Below, one piece after another: positions 23,310 to 31,996 of a stretch of 37,167 nucleotides of DNA. The DNA is taken from positions 1-37,167 of the forward strand of contig SVFG01000016.1 of NCBI GenBank assembly GCA_015056975.1. The letters are read 5' to 3'. Each line of letters opens with the position of its first letter. Position 1 is the stretch's first letter. A program made the position numbers and the translations under genes. Under the pieces are notes generated by a model that saw nothing but the letters and a program-made list of their open reading frames with translations, was not told where the DNA came from and searched no databases. Origin of the DNA: Lachnospiraceae bacterium (GTDB taxonomy: Bacteria > Bacillota > Clostridia > Lachnospirales > Lachnospiraceae).

Positions 23310-25814
23310 TTATTTCTTTTTCTTTTTTACATTCAAAAGGATTACCACTCCAACAGCTGCACATGCGATCACCACTCCGATTACTATGTAAAGCCACAGA
23401 TTGTTCTTCTCTTCTGTCTCGTCTGAATCCGCATTCTCAACGTCTTCTGCCGTACCTTCCGCATCGGAGGCTTCCGTATCATCTCCCTGATTATCTGTGT
23501 TCTCCGCATCCGCAGAGGCATCTGTCTCTTCCTTGGGTTCCTCTTCCTTCACAGGCTCTTTCTTAGGATTTTCGGGGTTATCTACAAGTGTAGCCTTCGC
23601 ATAATATTCGGTTGTAATCTCCTGTGAGAAGGTCTTATCACTGAACGCTCCCGGTTCTCCGTCATTGTAAACTACAATATCAAAGTATACCTCATCACCT
23701 GTCTGAAGCTCCACATCACCCAGACTCAGCTTCACGGTAGCCTCGTAGCCCTGGAGGACAACCTCCATGGCCTCCGCACGTTTTACAGTCTTGCTGACAA
23801 TATTCTTGCCATCAGCTGAAGCATATACTACAAAATAGTCTCCCTCCTGCGCTTCCTTATCCGTTACGGAAATTCTTGCCGCAAGGAAATTCTTGCTCCA
23901 AACAGCTCTATATTTTACATCTGCAGTTCCGGCGGAATAAGACATTTCCTCCGCTGCTGTCATACTGTTGCTGGGACCGATTTCCGGCATCATGATCTGC
24001 TTTGCCACAGGCGCAAGCTTCGTGGGGTCAACAAATGCCCAGAATGCAGGCTTAACCTGATAATCATCATCAAAAAGCAGAGGGCACTGCTTTCTCTTGC
24101 CGTCAGAACCTCCTCCTACGTTGCTGGAGGACTGCAGCCAGGAATTCTTGTCAATTACACCCCAGAAGGTGATACCCGTGAAATTAACGCCCTCATCGCG
24201 AAGGGTCTTAACTGCATCATATAATTCCTTGTAACGATAGCCCTGAGTGGAAAATTCTGCCGCCCTGGTTTTCTCGGTACCGTCATAAAAGCTGGTGGCA
24301 CCCATATCCAGCTCGGTAAGCTGTACCTGATCCACTATCTGGGCATACAATCTGGCTGCCGCCTTAAATTCCTCTACGGTAGGGCTTCCTGCCGTTCCGT
24401 AATGTCCCTGCATACCCATACCATCGATACGGGTTCCCTCTGCTTCCTTTACATCTTTAAGAAGCTTTGCAATACCCTGACTCTTCTGTGGAGAGCTGTC
24501 GCCGTAATCGTTGTAGTACAAATCTACTTCCGGATCCATATATTTGTTGGCATAGCGGAAAGCATTAATAATGAATTCATTACTGCCGTAAACTGCCCAC
24601 CAATCGGAATTTTCACTTTCATTACGATATCTGGGGCCACCGTCACTGACTGCTTCATTGACAATATCCCAACCGTAGAACATACCGTGATACTTGCTGT
24701 CTTTGCCGGTAAAATGCTCTGCCATGGTTTTGATATACCACTCCAGACGACGATTCATGGTCTCTGCATCCGCATAGGGTTTGGATGCATCATAATCCTC
24801 GTGGAACCACCACTCAGGCGTCTGAGAATGCCACAAAAGTACGTGACCTCTGATTTTAATAAACTTATCAGGGTTCTCCTGATTCCAATCATAAATATCA
24901 TTCAGTGTCTTGTGTGCTCTGCTGTAATCCAGCTTCGGTACTACAAGCTCCTTACCGTTTAGCATAACGGTCTCCGTACCGGGCACCTTGTTATTGCTGT
25001 AGCCAAACATGGCGTCAGGCTTCAATTCATTTCCCAAGGTCACTCCGTTAAAGTGCTTTGTCACAAGTGCCATGGTATTTCTGTCCAGCAAATCACTGTT
25101 ACAGATAGAGGTTCCCGCAATGAAATCCTCACCCATCTCTTCGCATAAAGCATCACAGAAATTGATTTCATCCTCATCAATCTTAAGGGGCTTTGCAATA
25201 TTTTCAATCAGCTTCAAGCCGGTGACATAATAGGTTCCCTTCACACCGTCTCCCTGTCCATAATCCATTCCCTGCTCCAAGATGCGGATAACCACTTCTT
25301 CCGCCTCGCCGCCCCAGGAAGGCTGATAGGTACCGGTAAACTTGGTCCACACACCCGGCTCAATGGCTTTTCTCACCATACCGGAAACACCCTGACTGTA
25401 TGTGGTAGTACCATTCACTGTAATGTAGGGTGAAATTTCCACGGTACGCATCTCTTCGGATGCTCCCGCGTAATCCTCCGCATCCAGCATGACATAAAAC
25501 GTATAATCATACAATTTATTGTTTTCTACAAGTGCTGTGATATCCTGTGCAAAGCACTCATAATTGGAGGTTCTTCCGGTAATCTTACCGTATGTAGTTA
25601 CCGTACTGTAAATCGGCTCCTCACTTACCTCCTCAGTTATCACTGCTCCGCCCTTTGCCGCGGACCACACATCCACATTTCCTTCCCTGAAAACAGGGTT
25701 CTGGAATAGATTTTTAGATGCAGCTTTGGCAGAAAGATCAGACAGATTCACTCCACCAAGAAGCATGGCAACTGACAGAAAACCTGATAAAATCTTCATA
25801 ATCCCTTTACGCAT
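23310..25814 (-). CDS. Cell-surface endo-1,4-beta-xylanase, GH10, with carbohydrate-binding modules
   Basis: An 834-residue secreted enzyme that cleaves internal bonds of xylan. Signal peptide about 1-32; CBM4_9/CBM22-like module about 35-203; GH10 barrel about 215-600. The acid/base Glu387 lies in GWDIVNEAVSD and the nucleophile Glu501 in QLTELDMGA; other GH10 marks are NELKPDAMF, GHVLLWHSQTPEWWF and the WGVIDKNSWL segment. A CBM9-like domain (about 625-745) follows, then an acidic Glu/Asp linker (750-803) and a C-terminal transmembrane helix with a Lys tail. The enzyme therefore stays on the cell surface instead of being released. Start ATG 25814 has GAGG eight bases upstream. It precedes a GPH symporter. 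Confidence 0.93.
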   Translation of the reverse strand: MRKGIMKILSGFLSVAMLLGGVNLSDLSAKAASKNLFQNPVFREGNVDVWSAAKGGAVITEEVSEEPIYSTVTTYGKITGRTSNYECFAQDITALVENNKLYDYTFYVMLDAEDYAGASEEMRTVEISPYITVNGTTTYSQGVSGMVRKAIEPGVWTKFTGTYQPSWGGEAEEVVIRILEQGMDYGQGDGVKGTYYVTGLKLIENIAKPLKIDEDEINFCDALCEEMGEDFIAGTSICNSDLLDRNTMALVTKHFNGVTLGNELKPDAMFGYSNNKVPGTETVMLNGKELVVPKLDYSRAHKTLNDIYDWNQENPDKFIKIRGHVLLWHSQTPEWWFHEDYDASKPYADAETMNRRLEWYIKTMAEHFTGKDSKYHGMFYGWDIVNEAVSDGGPRYRNESENSDWWAVYGSNEFIINAFRYANKYMDPEVDLYYNDYGDSSPQKSQGIAKLLKDVKEAEGTRIDGMGMQGHYGTAGSPTVEEFKAAARLYAQIVDQVQLTELDMGATSFYDGTEKTRAAEFSTQGYRYKELYDAVKTLRDEGVNFTGITFWGVIDKNSWLQSSSNVGGGSDGKRKQCPLLFDDDYQVKPAFWAFVDPTKLAPVAKQIMMPEIGPSNSMTAAEEMSYSAGTADVKYRAVWSKNFLAARISVTDKEAQEGDYFVVYASADGKNIVSKTVKRAEAMEVVLQGYEATVKLSLGDVELQTGDEVYFDIVVYNDGEPGAFSDKTFSQEITTEYYAKATLVDNPENPKKEPVKEEEPKEETDASADAENTDNQGDDTEASDAEGTAEDVENADSDETEEKNNLWLYIVIGVVIACAAVGVVILLNVKKKKK

Positions 25815-25923
25815 ATTTTTTCCTCAACTTTCCTTTATATACTGCGGTTATCCTATTTTACTATGATTGTCTGATGAATGCTTCTTGTTTTTTGTCATGT
25901 TGTCTTCTGTTGTTGCTTTTTTA

Positions 25924-27744
25924 TTACGCATAATACTGCGCCTGCGCATTCCAAAGCTGCTGATATACGGAAGCTTCTTCCTTCACCAGTTCCTCATGGG
26001 TGCCCTCCTGCACTACCGTTCCTGCGTCAAATACAATGATACGGTCAGAAAGGCGGCAAGCGGAAAGGCGGTGTGAAATGTAGACAACCGTTTTACCCTT
26101 TGCCATTTTATCCATGACTTCAAAGATTTCCATCTCTGTTCCGGGATCCAGTGCAGAGGTGGGCTCATCCAATACCATAACTGGGGTATCACGATAACGG
26201 CATCTTGCAAGCGCAATCTTCTGCGCCTCACCACCGGAGCATTCAATACCGTTTTCATAATCATGAAATAAATAGGTATCGGTACCCTCAGGCAGACTTT
26301 GTAAACGCTTATTCAGTCCCAGCTCTGCGAAAATCTCATCTGCTTTTTCCCCGTCAAAGACTTCTCCCAATGCCAGATTCTCTGCAATCGAGAAGGAAAA
26401 CAGTTTGAAATCCTGAAATACGGTAGAAAGCATTTTACGATAAACTTCTTTGGGAATCTTCTGCAAATCCACTCCGTCTATCAACACCCTTCCGCTCTGG
26501 GGCTGATATAATCCACATAATATCTTAATGGCGGTGGATTTTCCTGCACCGTTTCTTCCCACAATACTCAGCTTCTCACCTCTGTGGATTTTAAAGGAAA
26601 CGTCCTGCAAAACCCAATTATCGCTTCCGGGATATTGAAAGCTCACATTTTCAAAGGCAATGACTTCCGGGCTCCAAGGCTTCATGATTTCATCGCACGC
26701 TTCGCTCACGGCTTCTGTTACCGCAACCTTGCTCTCTGTCATGCCTGCCAGCTTAAACAGCTCCTTTGTACTTTCCATTCTGCTCTCCAGTACCTTAAAT
26801 TCCCCACGACAGATAAAGATATCCGCCCAGGTATCCAGAACCTGCTTCATACTGTTTGCATAGACTACCACACTACCCACGGTAAGGTAACCCAGCACCA
26901 CAAATACTGCCAATACAATATAAATGACTGCACCGGTAATACCCGAGGACGCAGCAGAAACCGTAGAGGGCATTCCGGTAAGCAGGCCTATACGCTTGCA
27001 GACATGCTCCATACTCTTAACCATCTTTTGAAATTCTGTGTTAATTGGCTTCTCCCCATCATAGATGCGGATATCCTTTCCCATGTTGTAATTTAACACA
27101 ATATGCTCAAGCAGATACATACCCAGGCGGTTTCCCCTTGTAAGTTCATCATACAGAGCAGGGACTTTTTCTGTGGAACGCTTCTGAAAATACTTTACAA
27201 GACGGGTTGAGCCCCACACCAGCAATACGATACCAACCACTGCTGCCAAAAATCCCCACACAGCCCCCTGCATTGCATTCCACAGCATAGCGGGCAGGGT
27301 AAAGAGAATGCCGATACCCAGACCGAAGGTCAGAATACTTTGATACAATCTATCATAATTATCTATCACTGCGCCAAAGGTCCCCATATTGTCATCCGAA
27401 AAGCGGATACTTTGCCGCAAATCCTGAAATTCGGAGGTCTCCTTCCTTGCATAATCCACCTTGAGAAAGGCTGTCGTTTTATCCTTCGTATAATGCTGTT
27501 CCACCATGAAACGCTTATAGTCAATGACTCTGTTAAGCATTAGGGATATCAGTGCCAAAGCCGCATTAACCCCTGCAATTCCCAGTACCATAAAGGCAAG
27601 CTGTCTTCTTGTACTGTCTGCAAAGCCATCCAGAATAAATCCCAGAGAAACTGCGTTGAAATACACACCTACCGCACCAAACAGACTGCGCACAAACAAA
27701 AGCTTAAGCAACCATTTATCATATTTATCAATCATTCTTTTCAT
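25924..27744 (-). CDS. ABC exporter half-transporter (membrane domain + ATPase), second of pair
   Basis: A 606-residue protein with an N-terminal membrane domain of about six helices (to about 315) and a C-terminal ATPase. Walker A is GRNGAGKST (396-404), the signature CSGGEAQKIALAR, Walker B VMVLDEPTSALDP and the switch His in ISHRLS. Signature Leu is replaced by Cys. Start ATG 27744 overlaps the stop of the upstream ABC gene as ATGA, so the two subunits are made together and probably form a heterodimer. There is no peptidase C39 domain and no peptide precursor gene nearby, so bacteriocin export is not supported. Control by the adjacent sigma factor is inferred. Confidence 0.9.
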   Translation of the reverse strand: MKRMIDKYDKWLLKLLFVRSLFGAVGVYFNAVSLGFILDGFADSTRRQLAFMVLGIAGVNAALALISLMLNRVIDYKRFMVEQHYTKDKTTAFLKVDYARKETSEFQDLRQSIRFSDDNMGTFGAVIDNYDRLYQSILTFGLGIGILFTLPAMLWNAMQGAVWGFLAAVVGIVLLVWGSTRLVKYFQKRSTEKVPALYDELTRGNRLGMYLLEHIVLNYNMGKDIRIYDGEKPINTEFQKMVKSMEHVCKRIGLLTGMPSTVSAASSGITGAVIYIVLAVFVVLGYLTVGSVVVYANSMKQVLDTWADIFICRGEFKVLESRMESTKELFKLAGMTESKVAVTEAVSEACDEIMKPWSPEVIAFENVSFQYPGSDNWVLQDVSFKIHRGEKLSIVGRNGAGKSTAIKILCGLYQPQSGRVLIDGVDLQKIPKEVYRKMLSTVFQDFKLFSFSIAENLALGEVFDGEKADEIFAELGLNKRLQSLPEGTDTYLFHDYENGIECSGGEAQKIALARCRYRDTPVMVLDEPTSALDPGTEMEIFEVMDKMAKGKTVVYISHRLSACRLSDRIIVFDAGTVVQEGTHEELVKEEASVYQQLWNAQAQYYA

Positions 27745-29549
27745 GCACATTCACCACTATCCTTATAATATCTGCTCTGTAACTCAAAAAGCTCCGCATA
27801 CTCCTTACCTGCCGCAAGCAGCTCCTCATGGGTTCCCTCTTCCGCAATACCACCGTTTTTCATAAATAGAATGCGGTCGCAAAAACGGGTACTGGCAAGT
27901 CTGTGTGAAATAAACAGAGAAGTCTTTCCTGCTGTAAGGGAATGATATTTCTGATAAAGCTCCGATTCCGCCACTGCATCCAGCGCAGCCGTAGGCTCAT
28001 CCAAGAGAAGAATTGGCGCATTTTTGTAAAGTGCTCTGGCAATCAGCATTCTCTGTACCTCTCCGCCGGACAAATCCCTTCCGTCCACATGTGCCTCACT
28101 GATGAGTTTTTCGTCCATGTCTGCTGCATATTTATCCAGTCCCACCTCCGTAAGACATCTTCTTACAAGCTCTCTATCCACATCCTGCTCCTCTGCCATT
28201 GCTACATTGCATGCAATAGAGAAGGGAAGCACCACAAAATCCTGGAATGCAACGGATAGCAGCTCATAAATCTCCTCCGGTGCATATTCGCTGACCGGAA
28301 CATCATTTAAGTAAATCTCACCCTCTGTAGGTCTGTACATACCGCTTATCAGCTTTATCAGGGTGGATTTACCCGCTCCGTTTTCTCCTACGAGAGCAAC
28401 CTTTTCACCCTTTTGAATACACAGATTCAGGTTGGAGATAACATCCTCTCCTTCCTCCGTATAACGGAAGGAAACGTTTTCCAGACGGATGCTCAGTGGT
28501 CCTTCCCCCACTTGCTCCTTAAGCCCTGTCTTTGCGGGAAGCTGCTCGTCCTTCTCCAAAAAGTCACGTATCAACTGCACATCATTACTTCCTGCAATCA
28601 GACTGTTGAAGGAGCCTAAAAAACGGTTGATAAAGCTTGAAAGCTGACTAATCAACCCCATGTAGAGTACAAAAGAGGATAAGGTAATGCTTCCGTTTAG
28701 CACGCCCCACACTGCATATCCCATGACCACAACGTCATAAACCAAATTTACAAGGATACGGATAACTCCTAAAGCATCATCAAAGTTCTGTATCTTACGA
28801 AACCATCCGGCACGCTCCCTTATGTGGGATTCCAGACGATCCAAAATCCAGTCTTCACAGCCGTATGCACTGATATCCTTGCCGTACTCTTTCAAAATCA
28901 GCTTCTCATTTATGTAAGCAATCTTTTTATCCGTTTTGCTCCAATTGTCCCTGTTTTTCTGATAGTAGCGGTCACAGAGACGCCCTATCAAGGTATTTAT
29001 CAGGGAAATTACCGGCACAAACAGAATAATCCAGCCGGACAACTGCTGTAATATTGCAATACAGGACACTACACCCACTGCCGTCAATATCAGATTTTTT
29101 ACTCCGCACAAAACTGCATTAATACCAATAGAATCATTGTCCGGAAAAATCAAATTCTCCACCTGCTCAATCTTTACCTGAACATCTGCGTTCTCAATAG
29201 TCTGGTATCTACAGTTCATTATTTTCTTGTTTACATATAAAATGTACTGCTGTCTGCAATTATTCTTTGCAACAGAATGTACTGCTGCAAAGTATGTAAC
29301 AGCAAAATTAGCAATTGCCATTCCCACCGCTATCGCCGCCACCGCAAGGATAATGTATGACAGCTTCCAATGCTCCTCAATGCCCTTTAATACCGTGGCG
29401 GGCATGTACGCCCACAGCATGGAAAGCAGCACGGACAAAAAGGAAATGATAAGGGAATAAACCATCACAAGAGGGTAGTTTTTGGTTGCATCCTTCACAA
29501 CGTACAGACAGTTTTGCAGTACTGAATACTTTTTATCTTTATGTACCAT
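27741..29549 (-). CDS. ABC exporter half-transporter (membrane domain + ATPase), first of pair
   Basis: A 602-residue half-transporter with about six membrane helices in residues 20-320 and a C-terminal ATPase. Walker A is GENGAGKST (388-396), the signature LSGGEVQRMLIARAL, Walker B ILLLDEPTAALDA and the switch His in ISHRLAS. Both catalytic sites of the pair look intact. Start ATG 29549 is preferred to an in-frame GTG 15 bases upstream because GTGAGG lies ahead of it. It starts 24 bases after the sigma-factor gene ends and overlaps the next ABC gene by ATGA. The order is therefore one operon of sigma factor, exporter A and exporter B. The substrate is unknown. Confidence 0.9.
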   Translation of the reverse strand: MVHKDKKYSVLQNCLYVVKDATKNYPLVMVYSLIISFLSVLLSMLWAYMPATVLKGIEEHWKLSYIILAVAAIAVGMAIANFAVTYFAAVHSVAKNNCRQQYILYVNKKIMNCRYQTIENADVQVKIEQVENLIFPDNDSIGINAVLCGVKNLILTAVGVVSCIAILQQLSGWIILFVPVISLINTLIGRLCDRYYQKNRDNWSKTDKKIAYINEKLILKEYGKDISAYGCEDWILDRLESHIRERAGWFRKIQNFDDALGVIRILVNLVYDVVVMGYAVWGVLNGSITLSSFVLYMGLISQLSSFINRFLGSFNSLIAGSNDVQLIRDFLEKDEQLPAKTGLKEQVGEGPLSIRLENVSFRYTEEGEDVISNLNLCIQKGEKVALVGENGAGKSTLIKLISGMYRPTEGEIYLNDVPVSEYAPEEIYELLSVAFQDFVVLPFSIACNVAMAEEQDVDRELVRRCLTEVGLDKYAADMDEKLISEAHVDGRDLSGGEVQRMLIARALYKNAPILLLDEPTAALDAVAESELYQKYHSLTAGKTSLFISHRLASTRFCDRILFMKNGGIAEEGTHEELLAAGKEYAELFELQSRYYKDSGECA

Positions 29550-29573
29550 GTCACGATTCCTCACCTGTTAAGT

Positions 29574-31145
29574 CTATTTATGAAGTACAATATAGGTGGT
29601 AGGCATTTCCAAAGGATGCCACGTGGTGCTGAGTATCTTTCGCTCTATCAGCTTACCTGCGGGCACACATACAGCGCTTTCCATCTTATCCATGGAGGCA
29701 ATTCCTTTTACCTTGCTTTGTAAATGCTTCGGAGTATGTTCACTAAGCACCTTCTCTTCCGACTGCTCAAGTGCTGTCAAAAGCTCACCAAGCTCTTCTT
29801 CCACGAATGCTTTTACCAGCGCAACTGCCGCTTCGTATTGCACCTTAGTAAATACCGGTGTGGTCACACGGAAGGTATCCTCCTCCTTTACCACATAACC
29901 CTTTCTAATCAATTCAGCTACAGCTTCCAAATCATACTCACTAAATCCCTCACATCTGCCGTGAGCAATATCACAAAAGATTCGCTTATCTCTGGAATTT
30001 TCGTACAAATCCATGTGACTGCCCTTGGGCTTGGGCTTATAGTCGACAACGTGCACGCTATCCCCACCCTCTGTATCATCATGCAAAAATTCAAAAATAT
30101 GATTCTCCAGATAACTATTCTCCACCAGCCACAGGTATGCATGCTCCCCCCAGGCAGTCACGGGGTATTCCTCTAAATTATTGGTTTCAATAATATCGGT
30201 TCCGTAAAACGTGATGGCGGTCATCACAAAGGTCATAAGCTGCCAGCGCAGAGTGTTTTCGGAAAAATCTGCTCCCACAAAACCAATCTTTTTAAACGCA
30301 TCCAGATTTTCATCCAAAAACGCTTCTATCTTTTCTGCAATTTTATCCTGAAAAGGCACTGCCGCACGCTTCATCTCTTCTCCGCAATCCGCTGTGATAA
30401 CAAGTACGTTTGTCTTGTAATGGGTTCCATCCTTTATTAAAATTTCCTTCTCCAAAAGGGCTCTTAAATCATCCTCCAGATAAGGAAGAGGAATACCGGT
30501 CTCCAAACTAATCTGCTCTGCTGTCAGAGTATCGTTGTAGCAGGCATTCACAATGTTCTGTCTGATTTTACTCTGCATAAAGTCCCAGAATCTGTTGGGA
30601 CCTGAACCATTGTACATAGGGTTTAAGGTTATCGGGTTATAACTGAGTGTTCCAAGCTTACGTTCCATAATCATTCCTTCTTTCATAATTTGTCTCGCCT
30701 TGAATAGCAGGTACTTTACCATGCTCTCACTGATTCCGAGGATATCTGCAATTTCCGAACAGGACTTTTTGTCAACATAATACAATATGGTGGCACGGCG
30801 GTACTTTTCTGACAGGAGTGTCAGCTCTCTCCGCAGCAAATAAATGTCGGTATTTTCCTCTTCAGGAAATGTATCCTCTGTGGGAATATCCTCCGTCAAC
30901 TCACATTCCTTACGGTTTGTCTGCTTTCTGACCCACTGCTTGTACACATTTCCTGCCACCGCCCACATAAAGCCGTAAAAGGCGCTCTCATCACGAATGT
31001 TGCCGGATGCTTTTATGAGCTCGCAGAGAATATCCTGGGACAAATCCTCCGCCTCCTGCCTGCTGTGGGTTTTATTCATACAGTACAGGAAAATAGTTTT
31101 AGACATTTCTGCAATTCTCTCTCCATATTGATTCTGATTCATCAT
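29574..31145 (-). CDS. ECF-type sigma-70 factor with a long C-terminal extension
   Basis: A 523-residue protein, much longer than ordinary ECF sigma factors (about 160-200). Region 2 (about 10-78: SRQEAEDLSQDIL...FYGFMWAVAGNVYKQWVR) and region 4 (about 102-155: YRRATILYYVDKKSCSEIADILGISESMVKYLLFKARQ) are both clear. A second predicted winged helix lies at about 190-250 (IRQNIVNACYNDTLTAEQISLETGIPLPYLEDDLRALLEKE). It is followed by about 270 residues of unrecognised, partly acidic sequence that may sense a signal. Start ATG 31145 has GGAGG seven bases upstream. No separate anti-sigma gene is present. It heads the operon with two ABC exporters. Confidence 0.88.
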   Translation of the reverse strand: MMNQNQYGERIAEMSKTIFLYCMNKTHSRQEAEDLSQDILCELIKASGNIRDESAFYGFMWAVAGNVYKQWVRKQTNRKECELTEDIPTEDTFPEEENTDIYLLRRELTLLSEKYRRATILYYVDKKSCSEIADILGISESMVKYLLFKARQIMKEGMIMERKLGTLSYNPITLNPMYNGSGPNRFWDFMQSKIRQNIVNACYNDTLTAEQISLETGIPLPYLEDDLRALLEKEILIKDGTHYKTNVLVITADCGEEMKRAAVPFQDKIAEKIEAFLDENLDAFKKIGFVGADFSENTLRWQLMTFVMTAITFYGTDIIETNNLEEYPVTAWGEHAYLWLVENSYLENHIFEFLHDDTEGGDSVHVVDYKPKPKGSHMDLYENSRDKRIFCDIAHGRCEGFSEYDLEAVAELIRKGYVVKEEDTFRVTTPVFTKVQYEAAVALVKAFVEEELGELLTALEQSEEKVLSEHTPKHLQSKVKGIASMDKMESAVCVPAGKLIERKILSTTWHPLEMPTTYIVLHK

Positions 31146-31161
31146 TGCGTATCCTCCGTTT

Positions 31162-31205
31162 TAGAAGCTTCTACCTTTATAGTGTAAGAAATTTGGAACG
31201 GTTAA
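31162..31205 (-). promoter_or_regulatory. Promoter and palindromic operator-like site before the sigma-factor gene
   Basis: On the minus strand TTAACC (31200-31205) and TATAAA (31176-31181) with an 18-bp spacer make a candidate promoter. Directly after it, TAGAAGCTTCTA (31162-31173) is a perfect 12-bp palindrome overlapping the expected start site, as an operator would. An AACC-containing stretch upstream (AAAAACCTTAACC) could instead be the -35 element of an ECF-type promoter used by this sigma factor itself. Confidence 0.45.
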
Positions 31206-31229
31206 GGTTTTTTGTGAAAAATTTTTATT

Positions 31230-31428
31230 TTTTGTAAATATGAGGTGCGGAGTGGAGACACCTATGGTAGCCGCAGGCACGCTTCCGCTATGCTTCGCAA
31301 CGCAGCGGCACTAAGCTCGAAGGCGCAATTTCTCGCGCCTTATACCTCGCTAAGGGCCGGCGTGCTCAGAATGCGCTGCTTGTACCATGATAGCCCACTC
31401 TGACCTCGCCGACTCACTCCTTACAAAA
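31230..31428. repeat. Dispersed palindromic element, copy 3 (between trmL terminator and sigma-factor promoter)
   Basis: Imperfect palindrome of about 199 bp. Outer arms: TTTTGTAA...GGAGTGG...CTATGGTA (from 31230) against TACCATGATAG...CCACTC...TTACAAAA (ending 31428). Core as in copy 1: GCAGGCACGCT, TTCGCAACGCAGCGG, ACTAAGCTCGA on the left and GCTAAGGGCCGGCGTGCTCA on the right. The tip is AAGGCGC...GCGCCTT, unlike copies 1 and 2 but again self-complementary. It fills the space between two transcription units. Confidence 0.85.
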
Positions 31429-31442
31429 TTTAAAATAGTTTA

Positions 31443-31480
31443 TAAAATCAGCTGCAATCCACAAAACGGGCTTGCAGCTG
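31443..31480 (-). terminator. Intrinsic terminator after trmL
   Basis: On the minus strand CAGCTGCAA (31472-31480) pairs perfectly with TTGCAGCTG (31449-31457) and is followed by ATTTTAT. It lies about 22 bases after the trmL stop and would end the vanW-type gene, AIR-synthase-like, trmL transcript. Confidence 0.75.
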
Positions 31481-31501
31481 TAAATAAGTCTCCGATATAG
31501 G

Positions 31502-31996
31502 TTACTCTTTCCACTTGAGGCGGTGTAACTCGCCCTTCATCTGCATATCGCTAAAGCCGTTCTGGCGCAGTGCCTCGTAGAGCACAATAGCAGCAGAGTT
31601 GGACAGGTTTAATGAACGGATGGCGGGAAGCATGGGAATGCGGATACAGTTCTCCTCATTCTCCACAAGGATTTCCTCAGGTATGCCGGCACTTTCCCTG
31701 CCAAACATAATAAAATCATCGGGACCGTACTCCACCTCTGTGTAGGTGTGCTTTGCCTTGGTGGATGCCATCCAGATTTTGGCACCGGGATGCTTCTCCA
31801 AAAACTCCTCATAATTTGTATAGCGTGTCACGTCCAGATGTTCCCAGTAATCCATGCCTGCACGGCGAAGCTCCTTTTCATTGATACGGAAGCCCAGCGG
31901 CTCTATCAGATGAAGACTTGTACCCGTAGCCACGCAGGTACGTCCGATATTTCCTGTGTTTTGCGGTATTTCCGGCTGATATAATACAATGTGCAT
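31502..31996 (-). CDS. trmL: tRNA (cytidine/uridine-34 2'-O)-methyltransferase TrmL
   Basis: A 164-residue SPOUT-class enzyme that methylates the ribose of the wobble base in tRNA-Leu isoacceptors using SAM. Family marks: MHIVLYQPEIPQNTGNIGRTCVATGTSLHLIEPLGF at the start, RRAGMDYWEHLDV, and the trefoil-knot SAM site MFGRESAGIPEEIL followed by IPMLPAIRSLNLSNSAAIVLYEALRQ. The length is that of known TrmL/CspR. The ATG overlaps the stop of the upstream gene by one base (TGATG), so it is coupled to it. A strong hairpin terminator follows. Confidence 0.93.
   Translation of the reverse strand: MHIVLYQPEIPQNTGNIGRTCVATGTSLHLIEPLGFRINEKELRRAGMDYWEHLDVTRYTNYEEFLEKHPGAKIWMASTKAKHTYTEVEYGPDDFIMFGRESAGIPEEILVENEENCIRIPMLPAIRSLNLSNSAAIVLYEALRQNGFSDMQMKGELHRLKWKE

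Noticed and set aside
25924..29549. The two ABC proteins as a bacteriocin or lantibiotic exporter
   Set aside because: No C39 peptidase domain, no modification enzymes and no small precursor gene with a leader were found nearby.
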